From: Nocardia takedensis NBRC 100417
Lineage (GTDB): Bacteria > Actinomycetota > Actinomycetes > Mycobacteriales > Mycobacteriaceae
DNA length: 64,000 nt
NCBI RefSeq assembly: GCF_000308695.1
Contig: NZ_BAGG01000002.1
Coordinates: 183,933 to 247,932, forward strand
Direction: 5' to 3'
The notes below the pieces were generated by a model that was not told where the DNA came from, ran no database searches, and saw only the letters and a program-made list of their open reading frames with translations. Shown piece after piece: positions 49,765-59,201 of this stretch (position 1 is the stretch's first letter; every line of letters starts with the position of its first letter). The position numbers and the translations under genes were made by a program.

Positions 49765-51200
49765 TTGCGTTGCACCGCCTTCGAATACAAATCCAGCAAG
49801 CGCTGGTCCGGGTCGTAGCGTTTCTTGAGTTCTGCGTAGGTACTGCCGCCGTACAGCGCCGCGAATTCATCCTGGTCGTAGTAGGCGTCGGAGTACAGCG
49901 ATTTGTGACCGTCGAACTCCGTCACGGTGCGCTCGATCGCGCGATTGGCGGCCCCGTCCCGCTGCCCCACGACCGTGGGGACGGCGGACCAGAAGCCGAC
50001 GTTGACGTAGGTGCGGTTCGGTTCGAGCGGATACAGCGGCCAGGCCCGCCCGTCCGCCGCGTCCGCGCCGTGGTGGCGCAGGCGCAGCGGGCACAGCCAC
50101 AGCGGTTCGATGGGGATCTCCCGCAGGAACCATTCGACGAAATCGGCGGTGCGCTCGATGGGCACCTCGATGTCCTGCACCACGCGCTCCCGGGGCGGGT
50201 TGCCCTTGCGCGCCTCGAGCCTGTCGCCGATGCGGTATTTGCGATCGAGCGCGACGAGTTTCCAGTAGAAACTGCTGCGCCGATAGCGTTTCGGCCAGAA
50301 TCGGCGGATCCGGGGATTCTGCGTGCCGAAAGCCCGTGAGCACCAGAACCAGTCGGTGTCCCAGCGCCACAGGTAGTCGTGGATGGTCAATCTGTCGCGG
50401 CGCGGCGTGGCGTCGTCGTGCTGGATCGACCGGTAATAGATGTCCATTCCGGTGTAATCGGCGACCGGGCCGGGTTCGTCGGTCTGCCTGCCGAGGGTGA
50501 GGTAGCTCTCCTCGGCGCTGAACACCACGCCGTCGAGATAGTCGACGCGTTCGCCCTCGTAGCTCCGCTCGGTGACGATCCGGTCCAACGTGGATTCCAA
50601 CGCGCGCAGATCGTGGAAACGCACGTGCCGCAGCGCCACGTAGGGCTGTACGGTTTCCAGTTCGATTTTCAGCCGGACCGTGTAGCCGAGCGTTCCGTAC
50701 GAATTCGGGAATCCGCGGAACAGGTCGGCGTATTCGTTGTCGGGGGTGGCGGTGATCAGTTCACCCGCGCCGGTGAGGACATCCATTTCCAGGACGGCCT
50801 CGTGCGGCAGGCCGGTGCGGAAGGAAGTCGACTCGATGCCCAGGCCGGTGACCGCGCCGCCGAGGGTGATGGTCTTGAGTTGCGGGACCACGGTCGGCGC
50901 GAGCCCGTAGGGCAACGTCGCGGCAACCAGATCCTCGTAGGTCGTCATCCCGGCGACATCGGCCGTCTTCGCCTCGGGGTCGACCGCGATGACCTTGGTC
51001 AACCCGGAGACATCCAGGCCGGGGGCGTTGCTCGCGGCCCTGGCGCGGAACAGGTTCGAGGTCTTCTTGGCAAGCCGGACCGTCGCGCCCGCCGGGATGG
51101 CGCGGTAGCTCGCCAGCAGACGGTCCACCCCCGCTCGATGCGCGGCGAAACCCGATTCGTGTGCGGCCGGCGCGTGACCGGCCTTCCCCAACAGACTCAC
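49761..51200 (-). CDS. FAD-dependent oxidoreductase, probable 10-methylene reductase (TmsA/BfaA type)
   Basis: 479 aa FAD-binding_4 (DprE1/GlcD-like) oxidoreductase. The covalent/non-covalent FAD-binding beta-alpha region is recognisable (GLTKVIAVDPEAKTADVAGMTTYEDLVAATLPYGL, quoted in part: VAGMTTYEDLVAATLPYGL) with GGAVTGLGIESTSFR. It should supply the reduction step partnered with the downstream methyltransferase. GTG 51200 preferred (MSLLGKAGHAP): GAGGGG lies 5-6 nt upstream, whereas GTG 51206 sits on the ribosome site. Probably membrane-associated through its lipid substrate. Confidence 0.85.
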   Translation of the reverse strand: MSLLGKAGHAPAAHESGFAAHRAGVDRLLASYRAIPAGATVRLAKKTSNLFRARAASNAPGLDVSGLTKVIAVDPEAKTADVAGMTTYEDLVAATLPYGLAPTVVPQLKTITLGGAVTGLGIESTSFRTGLPHEAVLEMDVLTGAGELITATPDNEYADLFRGFPNSYGTLGYTVRLKIELETVQPYVALRHVRFHDLRALESTLDRIVTERSYEGERVDYLDGVVFSAEESYLTLGRQTDEPGPVADYTGMDIYYRSIQHDDATPRRDRLTIHDYLWRWDTDWFWCSRAFGTQNPRIRRFWPKRYRRSSFYWKLVALDRKYRIGDRLEARKGNPPRERVVQDIEVPIERTADFVEWFLREIPIEPLWLCPLRLRHHGADAADGRAWPLYPLEPNRTYVNVGFWSAVPTVVGQRDGAANRAIERTVTEFDGHKSLYSDAYYDQDEFAALYGGSTYAELKKRYDPDQRLLDLYSKAVQRK

Positions 51201-51468
51201 TGCCACCCCTCGACGCTAGTACGCACCTCGGCCGACAGCCACCGAGAATCTGCCGTCGGAGGATAAATGTCACGCATATGTTGCACCGGGAATATTCGAC
51301 GCCGAAGACGGTAGCGCGGACTCCGTTACCGGATCGGAACATGCGCGCGAACAGTCGGTGCCGGTCGGCGAACGTCCCCGCCTATGGCGACCGTGGTCGG
51401 CGGCCCCGGCGCCGCAACGCCTATGGTGAATCGCGAAGCCCGAGCAGATATCCGGACAAGGAGTTCAC

Positions 51469-51912
51469 GTGGGACAGGTCAGCGCCAGCAGTTCGATCGC
51501 CGTAGCGGCGGATCCGCATCGCACGCTGGAGGCCGTCGCGGACTACCAGACCGTGCGTCCGCGCATCCTCTCCTCGCACTACAGCGAGTACAAGGTGATC
51601 GAGGGCGGCAAGGCCACCGACGCCATCCCGACGGTGGTCGAGTGGCGGTTGCAGGCCACCGAGAGCCGGGTGCGCAACGTGCGCGCGACGGTGACGGCCG
51701 ACGAGTCCTCGGTGACCGAACGCGACGCCAACTCCACCCTGGTCACCACCTGGAAGGTCAGCCCGGACGGCGCGGGTTCCCAGGTCACCGTGACGACCAC
51801 CTGGCAGGGCGCGGGCGGCGTCAAGGGCATCTTCGAGGGCATCTTCGCCCCGCTGGGCCTGAAGAAGATCCAGGGCGAGGTGCTGGGCAACCTGAAGAAG
51901 GAACTCGGCTAG
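51469..51912 (+). CDS. SRPBCC-family protein
   Basis: 147 aa small START/polyketide cyclase-like fold (SRPBCC), which binds hydrophobic ligands. Starts MGQVSASSSIAVAADPHRTL and has the family pattern ILSSHYSEYKVIEGG and a C-terminal amphipathic helix. Position next to the oxidoreductase/methyltransferase pair matches Rv3718c of M. tuberculosis (as recalled). GTG 51469 has AAGGAG (51458-51463) upstream. Its stop TAG (51910-51912) overlaps the opposing stop of the MerR gene (51909-51911). Confidence 0.87.
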   Translation: MGQVSASSSIAVAADPHRTLEAVADYQTVRPRILSSHYSEYKVIEGGKATDAIPTVVEWRLQATESRVRNVRATVTADESSVTERDANSTLVTTWKVSPDGAGSQVTVTTTWQGAGGVKGIFEGIFAPLGLKKIQGEVLGNLKKELG

Positions 51913-52733
51913 CCCACGATGGGCCAGCAGATCTCGGTGACGTAGTCGGCGGGGTCGGCCGCCTCGGCGGGGGAGACGCGGTAGATCTCCCGGATCGGCG
52001 CGGGCAGCGCGGTGTCGTGTTCGGCGACGTGACCGCCCAGCGCCCCGTAGGTCCGGTCGATCCCGTCGAACCCGCCGCGGTGCACGGCCACGGCGAACCG
52101 TCGGCGCGGCAGTTCCGCGCGGTCGACGCCGTCGCCGAACCTGTCGGTTCCGGGCGGAATCGGCAGGTAGGCCAGGACTTCGCCGCTGTCGTGCTCGAAG
52201 AAATCCGTGGAGTAGGTGCTGCCGGCCGGGCCCGCGGGCGTCAGGCCCGCCGCGGCCACGGCGGCCGCCAGGCGTGGGAAGGCCGCGCCGCTCCAGGCCG
52301 CGGCGTCCTCGCGGGCGATCACGCCGCGCAGGGCGGCGGCCGGGAAGGCCGCCACGGTCCGATACGTGACGGGTGTCGGCGCTGCCGGGGTGAGCATCGC
52401 GCGCAGCGAGCCGATCACGTCGCGGGTGCGGCGCAACTGGTCCTCCATCCGCGCCAGATGCGCGCGCAGGGCGGTGTCGCGGGCGTCGGCGTCGCTCGCG
52501 GACAGCATCGCCTCGATCTGCGGCAGCGGCATGTCCAGGGCGCGTAGTCGTCGGATCAGGTGCGCGCGGGGAGCTTGGTCGGTGGCGTAGCGGCGGTATC
52601 CGGTGTGCGGGTCCACCTCGATCGGGACGAGCAGGCCGATGTCGTGGTAGTGCCGCAATGTCTTGACGCTCAGTCGGGTCAGTCGGGCGAATTCGCCGAT
52701 CGGCACCGTCGCGGTTTCGCGCCCAGCAGTCAT
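51909..52733 (-). CDS. MerR-family regulator with GyrI-like effector domain
   Basis: 274 aa. The MerR winged HTH is at residues about 10-75 (FARLTRLSVKTLRHYHDIGLL, Tyr-Arg motif TGYRRYATDQ) with a coiled dimerisation helix (RAHLARMEDQLRRTRDVIGSL). A C-terminal GyrI/BmrR-like small-molecule binding domain follows. It is of the BmrR/TipA multidrug-sensing style rather than metal-sensing, as the metal cysteines are absent. ATG 52733 taken as start; a GTG at 52748 is on top of the GGAGGG ribosome site. No transporter gene adjoins it. Confidence 0.86.
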   Translation of the reverse strand: MTAGRETATVPIGEFARLTRLSVKTLRHYHDIGLLVPIEVDPHTGYRRYATDQAPRAHLIRRLRALDMPLPQIEAMLSASDADARDTALRAHLARMEDQLRRTRDVIGSLRAMLTPAAPTPVTYRTVAAFPAAALRGVIAREDAAAWSGAAFPRLAAAVAAAGLTPAGPAGSTYSTDFFEHDSGEVLAYLPIPPGTDRFGDGVDRAELPRRRFAVAVHRGGFDGIDRTYGALGGHVAEHDTALPAPIREIYRVSPAEAADPADYVTEICWPIVG

Positions 52734-52800
52734 GCGCTCAGCGAACACCCTCCGCCTGGAAGTGCCGTCGACGCCCCCGCTCCGACGGGGTCGGCGGGTT

Positions 52801-53373
52801 TCAGTCGGCCAGCGCGAAGGTGAGCATGAGGGTCGGCGGCGCGGTGTCGCGTCGCCAGGAGTAGCCGAACCAGACGCCGGGGGTGATCTGGCGGATCTCG
52901 TCGTAGACCCAGGGGATGGGCGAGGGTGCGTAGTTCAGCACCCAGGTCGGCGCGCCGTCGCGGATCGCCGGGCCGGAATAGACGTCGGCCGGGAAACTCT
53001 CGATGCCCGCGCCGGTGACGCGGTTCATCACGTACCCGCCGTCGGGGCCGGTGTAGAAGGTCTTGCCGGTCCAGATGGCCGGTGCGACGGCCTGGAGATA
53101 GGCCGGGGTGGTGACCCACCCGCTGGTGACGCCGTCGGGCACCGCGCCGAGCGAGGCCGCGCTAAAGATCGTGTTCTGCTGTTCGAGACTGCACCGGCTC
53201 CGTAGCGAATTTACAGTTACCGCACGGTCGCCTGGGTCGACGACGCAGCCGCCGCCATAGTCGATCACCGGCGCGACCCCCGAATCTGCCGAGGCGACCG
53301 GCAGTGCCGTCGCGCACACAGCGCTGACGGCGGCGAGTAGGCCGGTCATGGTGAGTGCTCGGTTGGTACTCAT
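52801..53373 (-). CDS. Secreted hypothetical protein
   Basis: 190 aa with a signal peptide (NRALTMTGLLAAVSAVCATA, cleavage near VASADS). The mature part has three or four cysteines, several tryptophans and a C-terminal beta-rich segment. The SGVAPVIDYGGGCVVDPGD region suggests an exported, disulfide-bonded domain. No recognised family. ATG 53373 has GGAGG at good spacing. Solitary on the minus strand between MerR and the ebfC-recR pair. Confidence 0.75.
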   Translation of the reverse strand: MSTNRALTMTGLLAAVSAVCATALPVASADSGVAPVIDYGGGCVVDPGDRAVTVNSLRSRCSLEQQNTIFSAASLGAVPDGVTSGWVTTPAYLQAVAPAIWTGKTFYTGPDGGYVMNRVTGAGIESFPADVYSGPAIRDGAPTWVLNYAPSPIPWVYDEIRQITPGVWFGYSWRRDTAPPTLMLTFALAD

Positions 53374-53562
53374 ACGCCTCCACGTTTCGGGCCCCCCGTG
53401 TCGACCCGATCAAGATCGTAAGGTGACACGCCCGGCAAACGAAGATCAGCAACTAACCCGTTACTTGTCTCGTGTGGCCGGAACCGCCCGCACGACACCG
53501 CCGGGGCCGCCCGCGGTCCGTCCACTACGCTGGATCGCGACACTTCCGTAGAGAGGAATGCC

Positions 53563-53907
53563 GTGCAGCCCGGTGGTCAGTTCGACATGCAGCAGTTACT
53601 CGCCCAGGCACAGCAGATGCAGGAAGCCATGGTCCAGGCCCAGGCCGAGATCGCGGCCGCCGAGGTCGAGGGTCAGGCGGGTGGCGGGCTGGTCAAGGTC
53701 ACCATCAAGGCCAGCGGCGAGGTGGTCGCGTTGACCATCGATCCCAAGGTCGTCGATCCCGAGGATGTCGAAGGGCTCCAGGATCTGGTGATCGGCGCGG
53801 TCAACGACGCGATGTCCAACGCGCAGGAACTCGCGGCCGAACGACTCGGCCCGCTCGCGGGCGGACTCGGCGAGGGCGGTTCGCTGCCCGGTCTCCCGGG
53901 TTTCTAG
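53563..53907 (+). CDS. YbaB/EbfC nucleoid-associated protein
   Basis: 114 aa small DNA-binding protein of the YbaB/EbfC family. Visible: [20 protein letters not shown] coiled segment, then the core [21 protein letters not shown] and the [20 protein letters not shown] helix. GTG 53563. Ten bp upstream of recR, in the conserved dnaX/ebfC/recR association; here dnaX is 14 kb away. Likely a nucleoid protein that assists recombination repair. Confidence 0.9.
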   Translation: MQPGGQFDMQQLLAQAQQMQEAMVQAQAEIAAAEVEGQAGGGLVKVTIKASGEVVALTIDPKVVDPEDVEGLQDLVIGAVNDAMSNAQELAAERLGPLAGGLGEGGSLPGLPGF

Positions 53908-53917
53908 GCCGCTCGCC

Positions 53918-54526
53918 TTGTACGAGGGTCCGGTCCAGGATCTGATCGACGAACTCGGCAAACTGCCCGGCGTCGGTCCCAAGAGCGCGCAGCGCATCGC
54001 CTTCCACCTGCTCGCGGTGGAACCGCCGGAGATCGACCGACTCCAGGCCGCCTTGCAGAAGGTGCGCGACGGCGTGCGGTTCTGTGTGGTCTGCGGCACG
54101 GTCGCCGACAACGAGATGTGCCGCATCTGCGCCGATCCGCGCCGCGACCGCACGATGATCTGCGTGGTCGAGGAGCCCAAGGACGTGCAGGCCATCGAAC
54201 GGACCAGGGAGTTCCGCGGCCGCTACCACGTGCTCGGCGGTGCGCTGGACCCGCTCAGCGGCATCGGCCCCGATCAGTTGCGGATCAGGGAGTTGTTGGC
54301 GCGCATCGGCAATCAGGAGGACGGCGTCGACGTCAGCGAGGTGATCATCGCGACCGATCCGAACACCGAGGGCGAGGCGACCGCCACCTACTTGGTGCGG
54401 ATGATGCGCGATTTTCCGGGTCTGTCGGTGACGCGGTTGGCCTCGGGCCTGCCGATGGGCGGCGATCTGGAGTTCGCCGACGAGCTGACCTTGGGCCGCG
54501 CGCTGTCGGGCCGCCGCGCGATGTGA
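53918..54526 (+). CDS. recR: Recombination mediator protein RecR
   Basis: 202 aa. Helix-hairpin-helix [20 protein letters not shown] (about 13-32), a zinc finger with C56, C59, C68 and C71, and a Toprim domain ([14 protein letters not shown] with metal-binding acidic residues, then [17 protein letters not shown]). It promotes RecA loading at gaps with RecO/RecF. TTG 53918 is the start ([10 protein letters not shown] matches relatives); an unusual start codon and a poor ribosome site fit translation coupled to ebfC. Length is typical. Confidence 0.94.
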   Translation: MYEGPVQDLIDELGKLPGVGPKSAQRIAFHLLAVEPPEIDRLQAALQKVRDGVRFCVVCGTVADNEMCRICADPRRDRTMICVVEEPKDVQAIERTREFRGRYHVLGGALDPLSGIGPDQLRIRELLARIGNQEDGVDVSEVIIATDPNTEGEATATYLVRMMRDFPGLSVTRLASGLPMGGDLEFADELTLGRALSGRRAM

Positions 54527-54527
54527 G

Positions 54528-55166
54528 CTAGAACTCGATCCTGGACCAGTCCTCGTCGGACGGGTCCTTGCCGCGCGCCCAGGTCCACAGCAGGTCGACC
54601 ACCCGGGCGGGCTCCTCGACCTGCGTGCCGAAGTGCCGGTCCGGGGAGCCGTCGCGGTATTCGACCGTGTAGACGCCCGATTCGTCGCGGTAGGTCTGGA
54701 TGTAGGTCTGCGGGGCGCGCTGGGCGATCACATACGGGTTGGGGGCGGTCAGTTCCGGAATCCAGGTCTCCAGCAGCGCCTCGGTCAGATAGGGGAACTC
54801 GCCCGCGCCGCCGTGGGTGACCTCCAGGTCGATCCGGTCGGCGGGATCGAACAGCCAGGTCAGCTGCGGGTCGTAGACGGCGAGGCCGCGCGGGGTGGCC
54901 AGGTCGAACAGCAGCGCGCGCACGAATCCGATGGCGTCGTAGGGACTCGACACCGCCAGGGTCGCCCCGGTGGCCGCGCCGCCCACCGTGTCCGTGCCGA
55001 GGAAGGTGTCCTCGTCGGGGAGTTCCGCGTCGCGCTCGTTGATCGCCGCCGCGATCTCGGCGATCGTGGCCGATTCGGGCTGCCCCTGCTGCCCGGACAG
55101 ATACTCGTCGACCTCCTCGACGGTGCGCGCGACACCGGAGGGCAGCAGTACGTGGTCGTAGTTCAC
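54528..55166 (-). CDS. Hypothetical protein, 212 aa
   Basis: Soluble acidic protein with no recognised motif. Its middle (GGAATGATLAVSSPYDAIGF) looks structured and its C-terminus is Trp-rich (LLWTWARGKDPSDEDWSRIEF), with a repeated DxSG pattern. The Trp/Tyr-rich end resembles small immunity-type proteins, but no toxin gene adjoins it, so that remains a guess. GTG 55166 preceded by AGGGTGG. Stop-to-stop with recR is 1 bp apart, so no room for a terminator. Confidence 0.65.
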   Translation of the reverse strand: MNYDHVLLPSGVARTVEEVDEYLSGQQGQPESATIAEIAAAINERDAELPDEDTFLGTDTVGGAATGATLAVSSPYDAIGFVRALLFDLATPRGLAVYDPQLTWLFDPADRIDLEVTHGGAGEFPYLTEALLETWIPELTAPNPYVIAQRAPQTYIQTYRDESGVYTVEYRDGSPDRHFGTQVEEPARVVDLLWTWARGKDPSDEDWSRIEF

Positions 55167-55323
55167 CCGCCCACCCTACGATCCGGCCGTCGGCCCGAAC
55201 CGCGGGGGAAGCAGGGCCCGGGGCCGACCTCGCCCGTGCGACCGATCGTGACCCCAACGGTGGGGAAGCTCGCGACCTCGCCCGCGATCGGGCGCTGGTA
55301 CGGTTCGGCTGCCCGCCCGCGGG

Positions 55324-55524
55324 TCAGGCGGTGCGCGAGGCCCGCTCGACCGCCTGGCAGACGCATCCGCCCGCGAGGTCGGCGCAGTCCACGACGAAGG
55401 TGTGGCGGGCGTGATCGGGATCGATGCAGTCGATCTCGGTGCATTCCGCGCCGCTGACCGCGTGCACGATCAGGGTGCCGTGGCAGTGGTCGACCGCGGA
55501 TGCGCAGGATCGGCACGTCGGCAT
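55324..55524 (-). CDS. Small cysteine-rich hypothetical protein
   Basis: 66 aa with seven or so cysteines and several histidines (CRSCASAVDHCH near the start, CTEIDCIDPDH, CADLAGGCVCQ). This pattern of pairs suggests a small zinc-binding or disulfide-rich domain. ATG 55524 has GGGAGG with ideal spacing, so it is very probably translated. No family recognised; divergent from the amidoligase/transglutaminase operon starting at 55688. Confidence 0.72.
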   Translation of the reverse strand: MPTCRSCASAVDHCHGTLIVHAVSGAECTEIDCIDPDHARHTFVVDCADLAGGCVCQAVERASRTA

Positions 55525-55687
55525 GGTTGACCTCCCGTCGTTGTCGCTACCCCGGTCATATCATCGGCCGCCGACAACCTCGGGAAGCGGGCGGGACCGC
55601 GTGTCGCGGCGTGACGCAATGTTGCCGTCCGGAAAACGCCTGGTGCATGGCCCGGCACGGGTCACGGGGGTGTGGTGAACTTGCTGC

Positions 55688-58600
55688 ATGGGCATCAAGG
55701 TGTCACTCGAACACCGGACCACCTACACCTTCGACCGGCTGGTGCAGGTGTACCCGCACGTGGTGCGCCTGCGTCCGGCCCCGCATTCACGCACCCGCAT
55801 CGAGGCGTATTCGATGCGGGTCACCCCCGCCGAGCACTGGGTCAACTGGCAGCAGGACGCCTTCGGCAACTTCCTTGCGCGGCTGGTCTTCCCGGAGCCC
55901 GCCAGGGAACTGTCGATCACCATCGGTCTGATCGCCGACCTCGAGGTGGTCAACCCGTTCGACTTCTTCATCGAGGAGTCGGCCGAGTACTTCCCGTTCG
56001 GCTACGACGCGGAACTGACCGCCGACCTCGAGCCGTATCTGCGGCGGGTCGACGAGGGCGAACCGGGTGCGGGGCCGGGGGAACTGGTCACCGAGTGGGT
56101 GCGCGCGCACCGGCCCGCCGACACGCCGCGCACCATCGACTTCCTGGTCGAGATCAACCGGGTGCTGCGCGAGGACGTCGGCTACACGATCCGGATGGAA
56201 CCCGGTGTGCAGACGCCCGATCACACGCTGCGCAGCGGGATCGGGTCATGTCGCGACTCGGCGTGGCTGCTGGTGGCGATCCTGCGCGAATTCGGTCTGG
56301 CGGCGCGGTTCGTGTCCGGCTACCTGGTGCAGTTGGCCCAGGACGTGCCCTCGCTGGACGGGCCGTCCGGTCCGGCCGCCGATTTCACCGACCTGCACGC
56401 CTGGACCGAGGTCTACGTGCCCGGGGCGGGCTGGATCGGCATGGACCCCACCTCCGGCCTGTTCGCGGGCGAGGGGCACATCCCGTTGGCGGCCACCCCG
56501 CACCCCACCACCGCGGCCGCGATCAGCGGCGCGACGGGCAGGACCGAGGCGACCCTCGATTTCGCCAACACGGTGCGGCGTATCCACGAGGACCCGCGCG
56601 TCACCCTGCCCTATACGCCGTCGCAATGGGAGCGGATCACGGCGGCGGGCAAGGAACTCGACGCGCGCATGGCCGCCGACGGCATCGGTCTGACCGTGGG
56701 CGGCGAACCGACCTTCGTGTCCATCGACGACCAGGTCAGCCCGGAGTGGACCACCGCGGCGGACGGCCCGCGCAAACGCGAACGCGCGGTCGACCTGGCA
56801 CGGCGACTGGCCGGCATCTACGCCCCGACGGGCCTCACCCAGTACCGGCAGGGCAAGTGGTATCCCGGGGAACCACTGCCGCGCTGGGAGATCGCGATCG
56901 CGTGGCGCGTCGACGGTGAACCGCTGTGGACCAGGCAGGACCTGCTGGTCGATCCGTGGACGCCCGTGCGGGCACCGCTCGCCGGGACGAACGGCAACGG
57001 GAGCATTCCCGCCGACGGTGAACTCACCCGGATCAGCCTCGAAGGCAACGCCAACGCCACCGACACCCTGCCGCCGTTGCACATCCCGGCCGCCGACGCC
57101 GGGTCGGCCGCCGCGCTGATCGGCCATCTCGCCGACGGTCTGGGCCTGCCTCCGACGCAGGTCCGCCCCGCCTACGAGGACCCGCTGGCCCGATTGGCGG
57201 CGACCATGCGGATGCCCGCGGGCGACCCGGCCACGGCGGACATCGACCCCGACGACGATTCGATCGCCGCGCGCGCGGAACTGCTGCGGCGGTTGGAGGA
57301 GCCGGTCAGCGACCCGGTCGCCTACGTGCTGCCGCTGTACCGGCGCTCCGACGGGGCGGGCTGGGCCAGCGCGAACTGGCAGTTGCGGCGCGGCCGTGGC
57401 GGCGACAACCCGTCGGGCCGGATCGTGTTGGCCGACGGCGATTCGCCCGCGGGCCTGCGGTTGCCGCTGGACGCCATCTCCTGGACCAGGCCGCGCCCGC
57501 GCCCCGACAGCGACCCGCTGTTCATGGGGCCGCTGCGTCCGGCGGAGGAACCGCCCGCCGTGGTGGAAACCGGGCACTGGGAACCGACCACCGCCGTGGT
57601 CGCGGAGGTGCGCGCCGACCGACTGCACGTCTTCCTGCCGCCGGTGGACCGGCTCGAGGATTTCGTCGACCTGATCGGCCGTGTCGAATCGGCGGCCGCC
57701 GCCGTCGAGCGGCCCGTGGTGTTGGAGGGGTACGGCCCGCCCGTCGACGCGCGGTTGCAGACGCTCTCGGTCACCCCCGACCCGGGCGTGATCGAGGTCA
57801 ACGTGCAGCCGACGGCGTCCTTCGTGGAACAGGCCGACCTGCTCGAAACCCTCTACGACCAGGCCCGGTTGGCCCGGTTGAGCACCGAGTCGTTCGACGT
57901 GGACGGCAGCGCGGTCGGCACCGGCGGCGGCAACCACATCACCCTCGGCGGGGTGACGCCCGCGCGCTCGCCGATCCTGCGCCGCCCCGACCTGCTGGTG
58001 TCGATGCTGACGCACTGGCAGCGTCATCCCTCGCTGTCCTACCTGTTCTCGGGTCGTTTCATCGGCCCGACCTCGCAGGCGCCGCGCGCCGACGAGGGCC
58101 GCGAGGGCGCGCTCTACGAACTCGAGATCGCCTTCGCCGAGATCGCCCGGCTCACCGCCGATTCCGGTGGTTCCGACGAGCCCGTCGCGCCCTGGCAGAT
58201 CGACCGCGCGCTGCGGCACCTGCTCACCGACCTCACCGGCAACACCCACCGCGCCGAATTCTGCATCGACAAGCTCTACAGCCCCGAATCCGCGCGCGGG
58301 CGACTGGGTTTGGTGGAACTGCGCGGTTTCGAGATGCCGCCGCACTACCAGATGGCGATGGTGCAATCGCTGCTGGTGCGCGGCCTGGTGACGCGCTTCT
58401 GGGCGCAACCCTTGCGCGCGGGCCTGATCCGGCACGGCGCGAACCTGCACGGCCGCTACCTGCTGCCGCACTTCCTGACCACCGACATCGCCGAGGTCGC
58501 CGCCGACCTGCGCGCGCACGGCATCGATTTCGACACCAGTTGGCTCGACCCGTTCGTCGAATTCCGCTTCCCGCGTATCGGCACCGTCGTCCTCGGCGAC

Positions 58601-59158
58601 GTCGAGATCGAGTTGCGCGGCGCGATCGAACCCTGGCACACCCTCGGCGAACAGACCGTGGCCTCCGGCACCGCCCGCTACGTCGACTCCTCGGTGGAGC
58701 GCGTGCAGGTCCGTGTGGTCGGAGCCGACCGCGGCCGATACGTGTTGACCTGCAACGGGATGCCGGTGCCGCTGCTGGCCACCGACAAGACCGACGTGCA
58801 GGTCGCGGGCGTGCGCTATCGCGCCTGGCAGCCGCCCAACGCGCTGCACCCGTCGATCACCGTCGACGCGCCGCTGATCTTCGACCTGGTCGACGCGGAG
58901 AGCGGGATCTCCCGTGGTGGCTGCACCTACCACGTCTCCCACCCCGGCGGACAGTACTGGGAGGACCCGCCCGTGAACGGCGTCGTCGCGCAATCGCGGC
59001 GCAACCGCCGCTTCGAGGCCGCCGGTCACACCACCGAGCCGATGGACCCCGCGGTGCTGCGTGCGAAGATTGCGGCACAGTCGACCGACGTCGGCGCACC
59101 GGGCATCCTGGATCTACGCCGGGCTCGCACGGTCTGGGGATCGGCCGGCGACCGGTAG
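55688..59158 (+). CDS. Transglutaminase-DUF2126 fusion protein
   Basis: 1156 aa. N-terminal transglutaminase-like domain with triad Cys188 (GSCRDSAW), His237 (DLHAWTEVY) and Asp253 (GMDPTSG). The DUF2126 region occupies the remainder (for instance LTVGGEPTFVSIDD and GNHITLGGVTPARSP). DUF2126 is a predicted amidoligase-like domain related to glutamine-synthetase-type folds (family knowledge). It is the first gene of a compact operon with an ATP-grasp/alpha-E protein and a second transglutaminase-like protein. Together they look like a system that makes and trims isopeptide-type bonds on peptides or proteins. ATG 55688. Substrate unknown. Confidence 0.88.
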   Translation: MGIKVSLEHRTTYTFDRLVQVYPHVVRLRPAPHSRTRIEAYSMRVTPAEHWVNWQQDAFGNFLARLVFPEPARELSITIGLIADLEVVNPFDFFIEESAEYFPFGYDAELTADLEPYLRRVDEGEPGAGPGELVTEWVRAHRPADTPRTIDFLVEINRVLREDVGYTIRMEPGVQTPDHTLRSGIGSCRDSAWLLVAILREFGLAARFVSGYLVQLAQDVPSLDGPSGPAADFTDLHAWTEVYVPGAGWIGMDPTSGLFAGEGHIPLAATPHPTTAAAISGATGRTEATLDFANTVRRIHEDPRVTLPYTPSQWERITAAGKELDARMAADGIGLTVGGEPTFVSIDDQVSPEWTTAADGPRKRERAVDLARRLAGIYAPTGLTQYRQGKWYPGEPLPRWEIAIAWRVDGEPLWTRQDLLVDPWTPVRAPLAGTNGNGSIPADGELTRISLEGNANATDTLPPLHIPAADAGSAAALIGHLADGLGLPPTQVRPAYEDPLARLAATMRMPAGDPATADIDPDDDSIAARAELLRRLEEPVSDPVAYVLPLYRRSDGAGWASANWQLRRGRGGDNPSGRIVLADGDSPAGLRLPLDAISWTRPRPRPDSDPLFMGPLRPAEEPPAVVETGHWEPTTAVVAEVRADRLHVFLPPVDRLEDFVDLIGRVESAAAAVERPVVLEGYGPPVDARLQTLSVTPDPGVIEVNVQPTASFVEQADLLETLYDQARLARLSTESFDVDGSAVGTGGGNHITLGGVTPARSPILRRPDLLVSMLTHWQRHPSLSYLFSGRFIGPTSQAPRADEGREGALYELEIAFAEIARLTADSGGSDEPVAPWQIDRALRHLLTDLTGNTHRAEFCIDKLYSPESARGRLGLVELRGFEMPPHYQMAMVQSLLVRGLVTRFWAQPLRAGLIRHGANLHGRYLLPHFLTTDIAEVAADLRAHGIDFDTSWLDPFVEFRFPRIGTVVLGDVEIELRGAIEPWHTLGEQTVASGTARYVDSSVERVQVRVVGADRGRYVLTCNGMPVPLLATDKTDVQVAGVRYRAWQPPNALHPSITVDAPLIFDLVDAESGISRGGCTYHVSHPGGQYWEDPPVNGVVAQSRRNRRFEAAGHTTEPMDPAVLRAKIAAQSTDVGAPGILDLRRARTVWGSAGDR

Positions 59159-59201
59159 GCCGTCGGGCAGTGGAAGTGAGGTCGGCAGGGTGGCCGGTGC
59201 G

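Noticed and set aside
56246..59029. A 927-codon minus-strand frame opposite the transglutaminase-DUF2126 gene
   Set aside because: Same artefact: composition is Arg/Gly/Val/Asp-rich with no motif, while the plus-strand frame has an intact catalytic triad.
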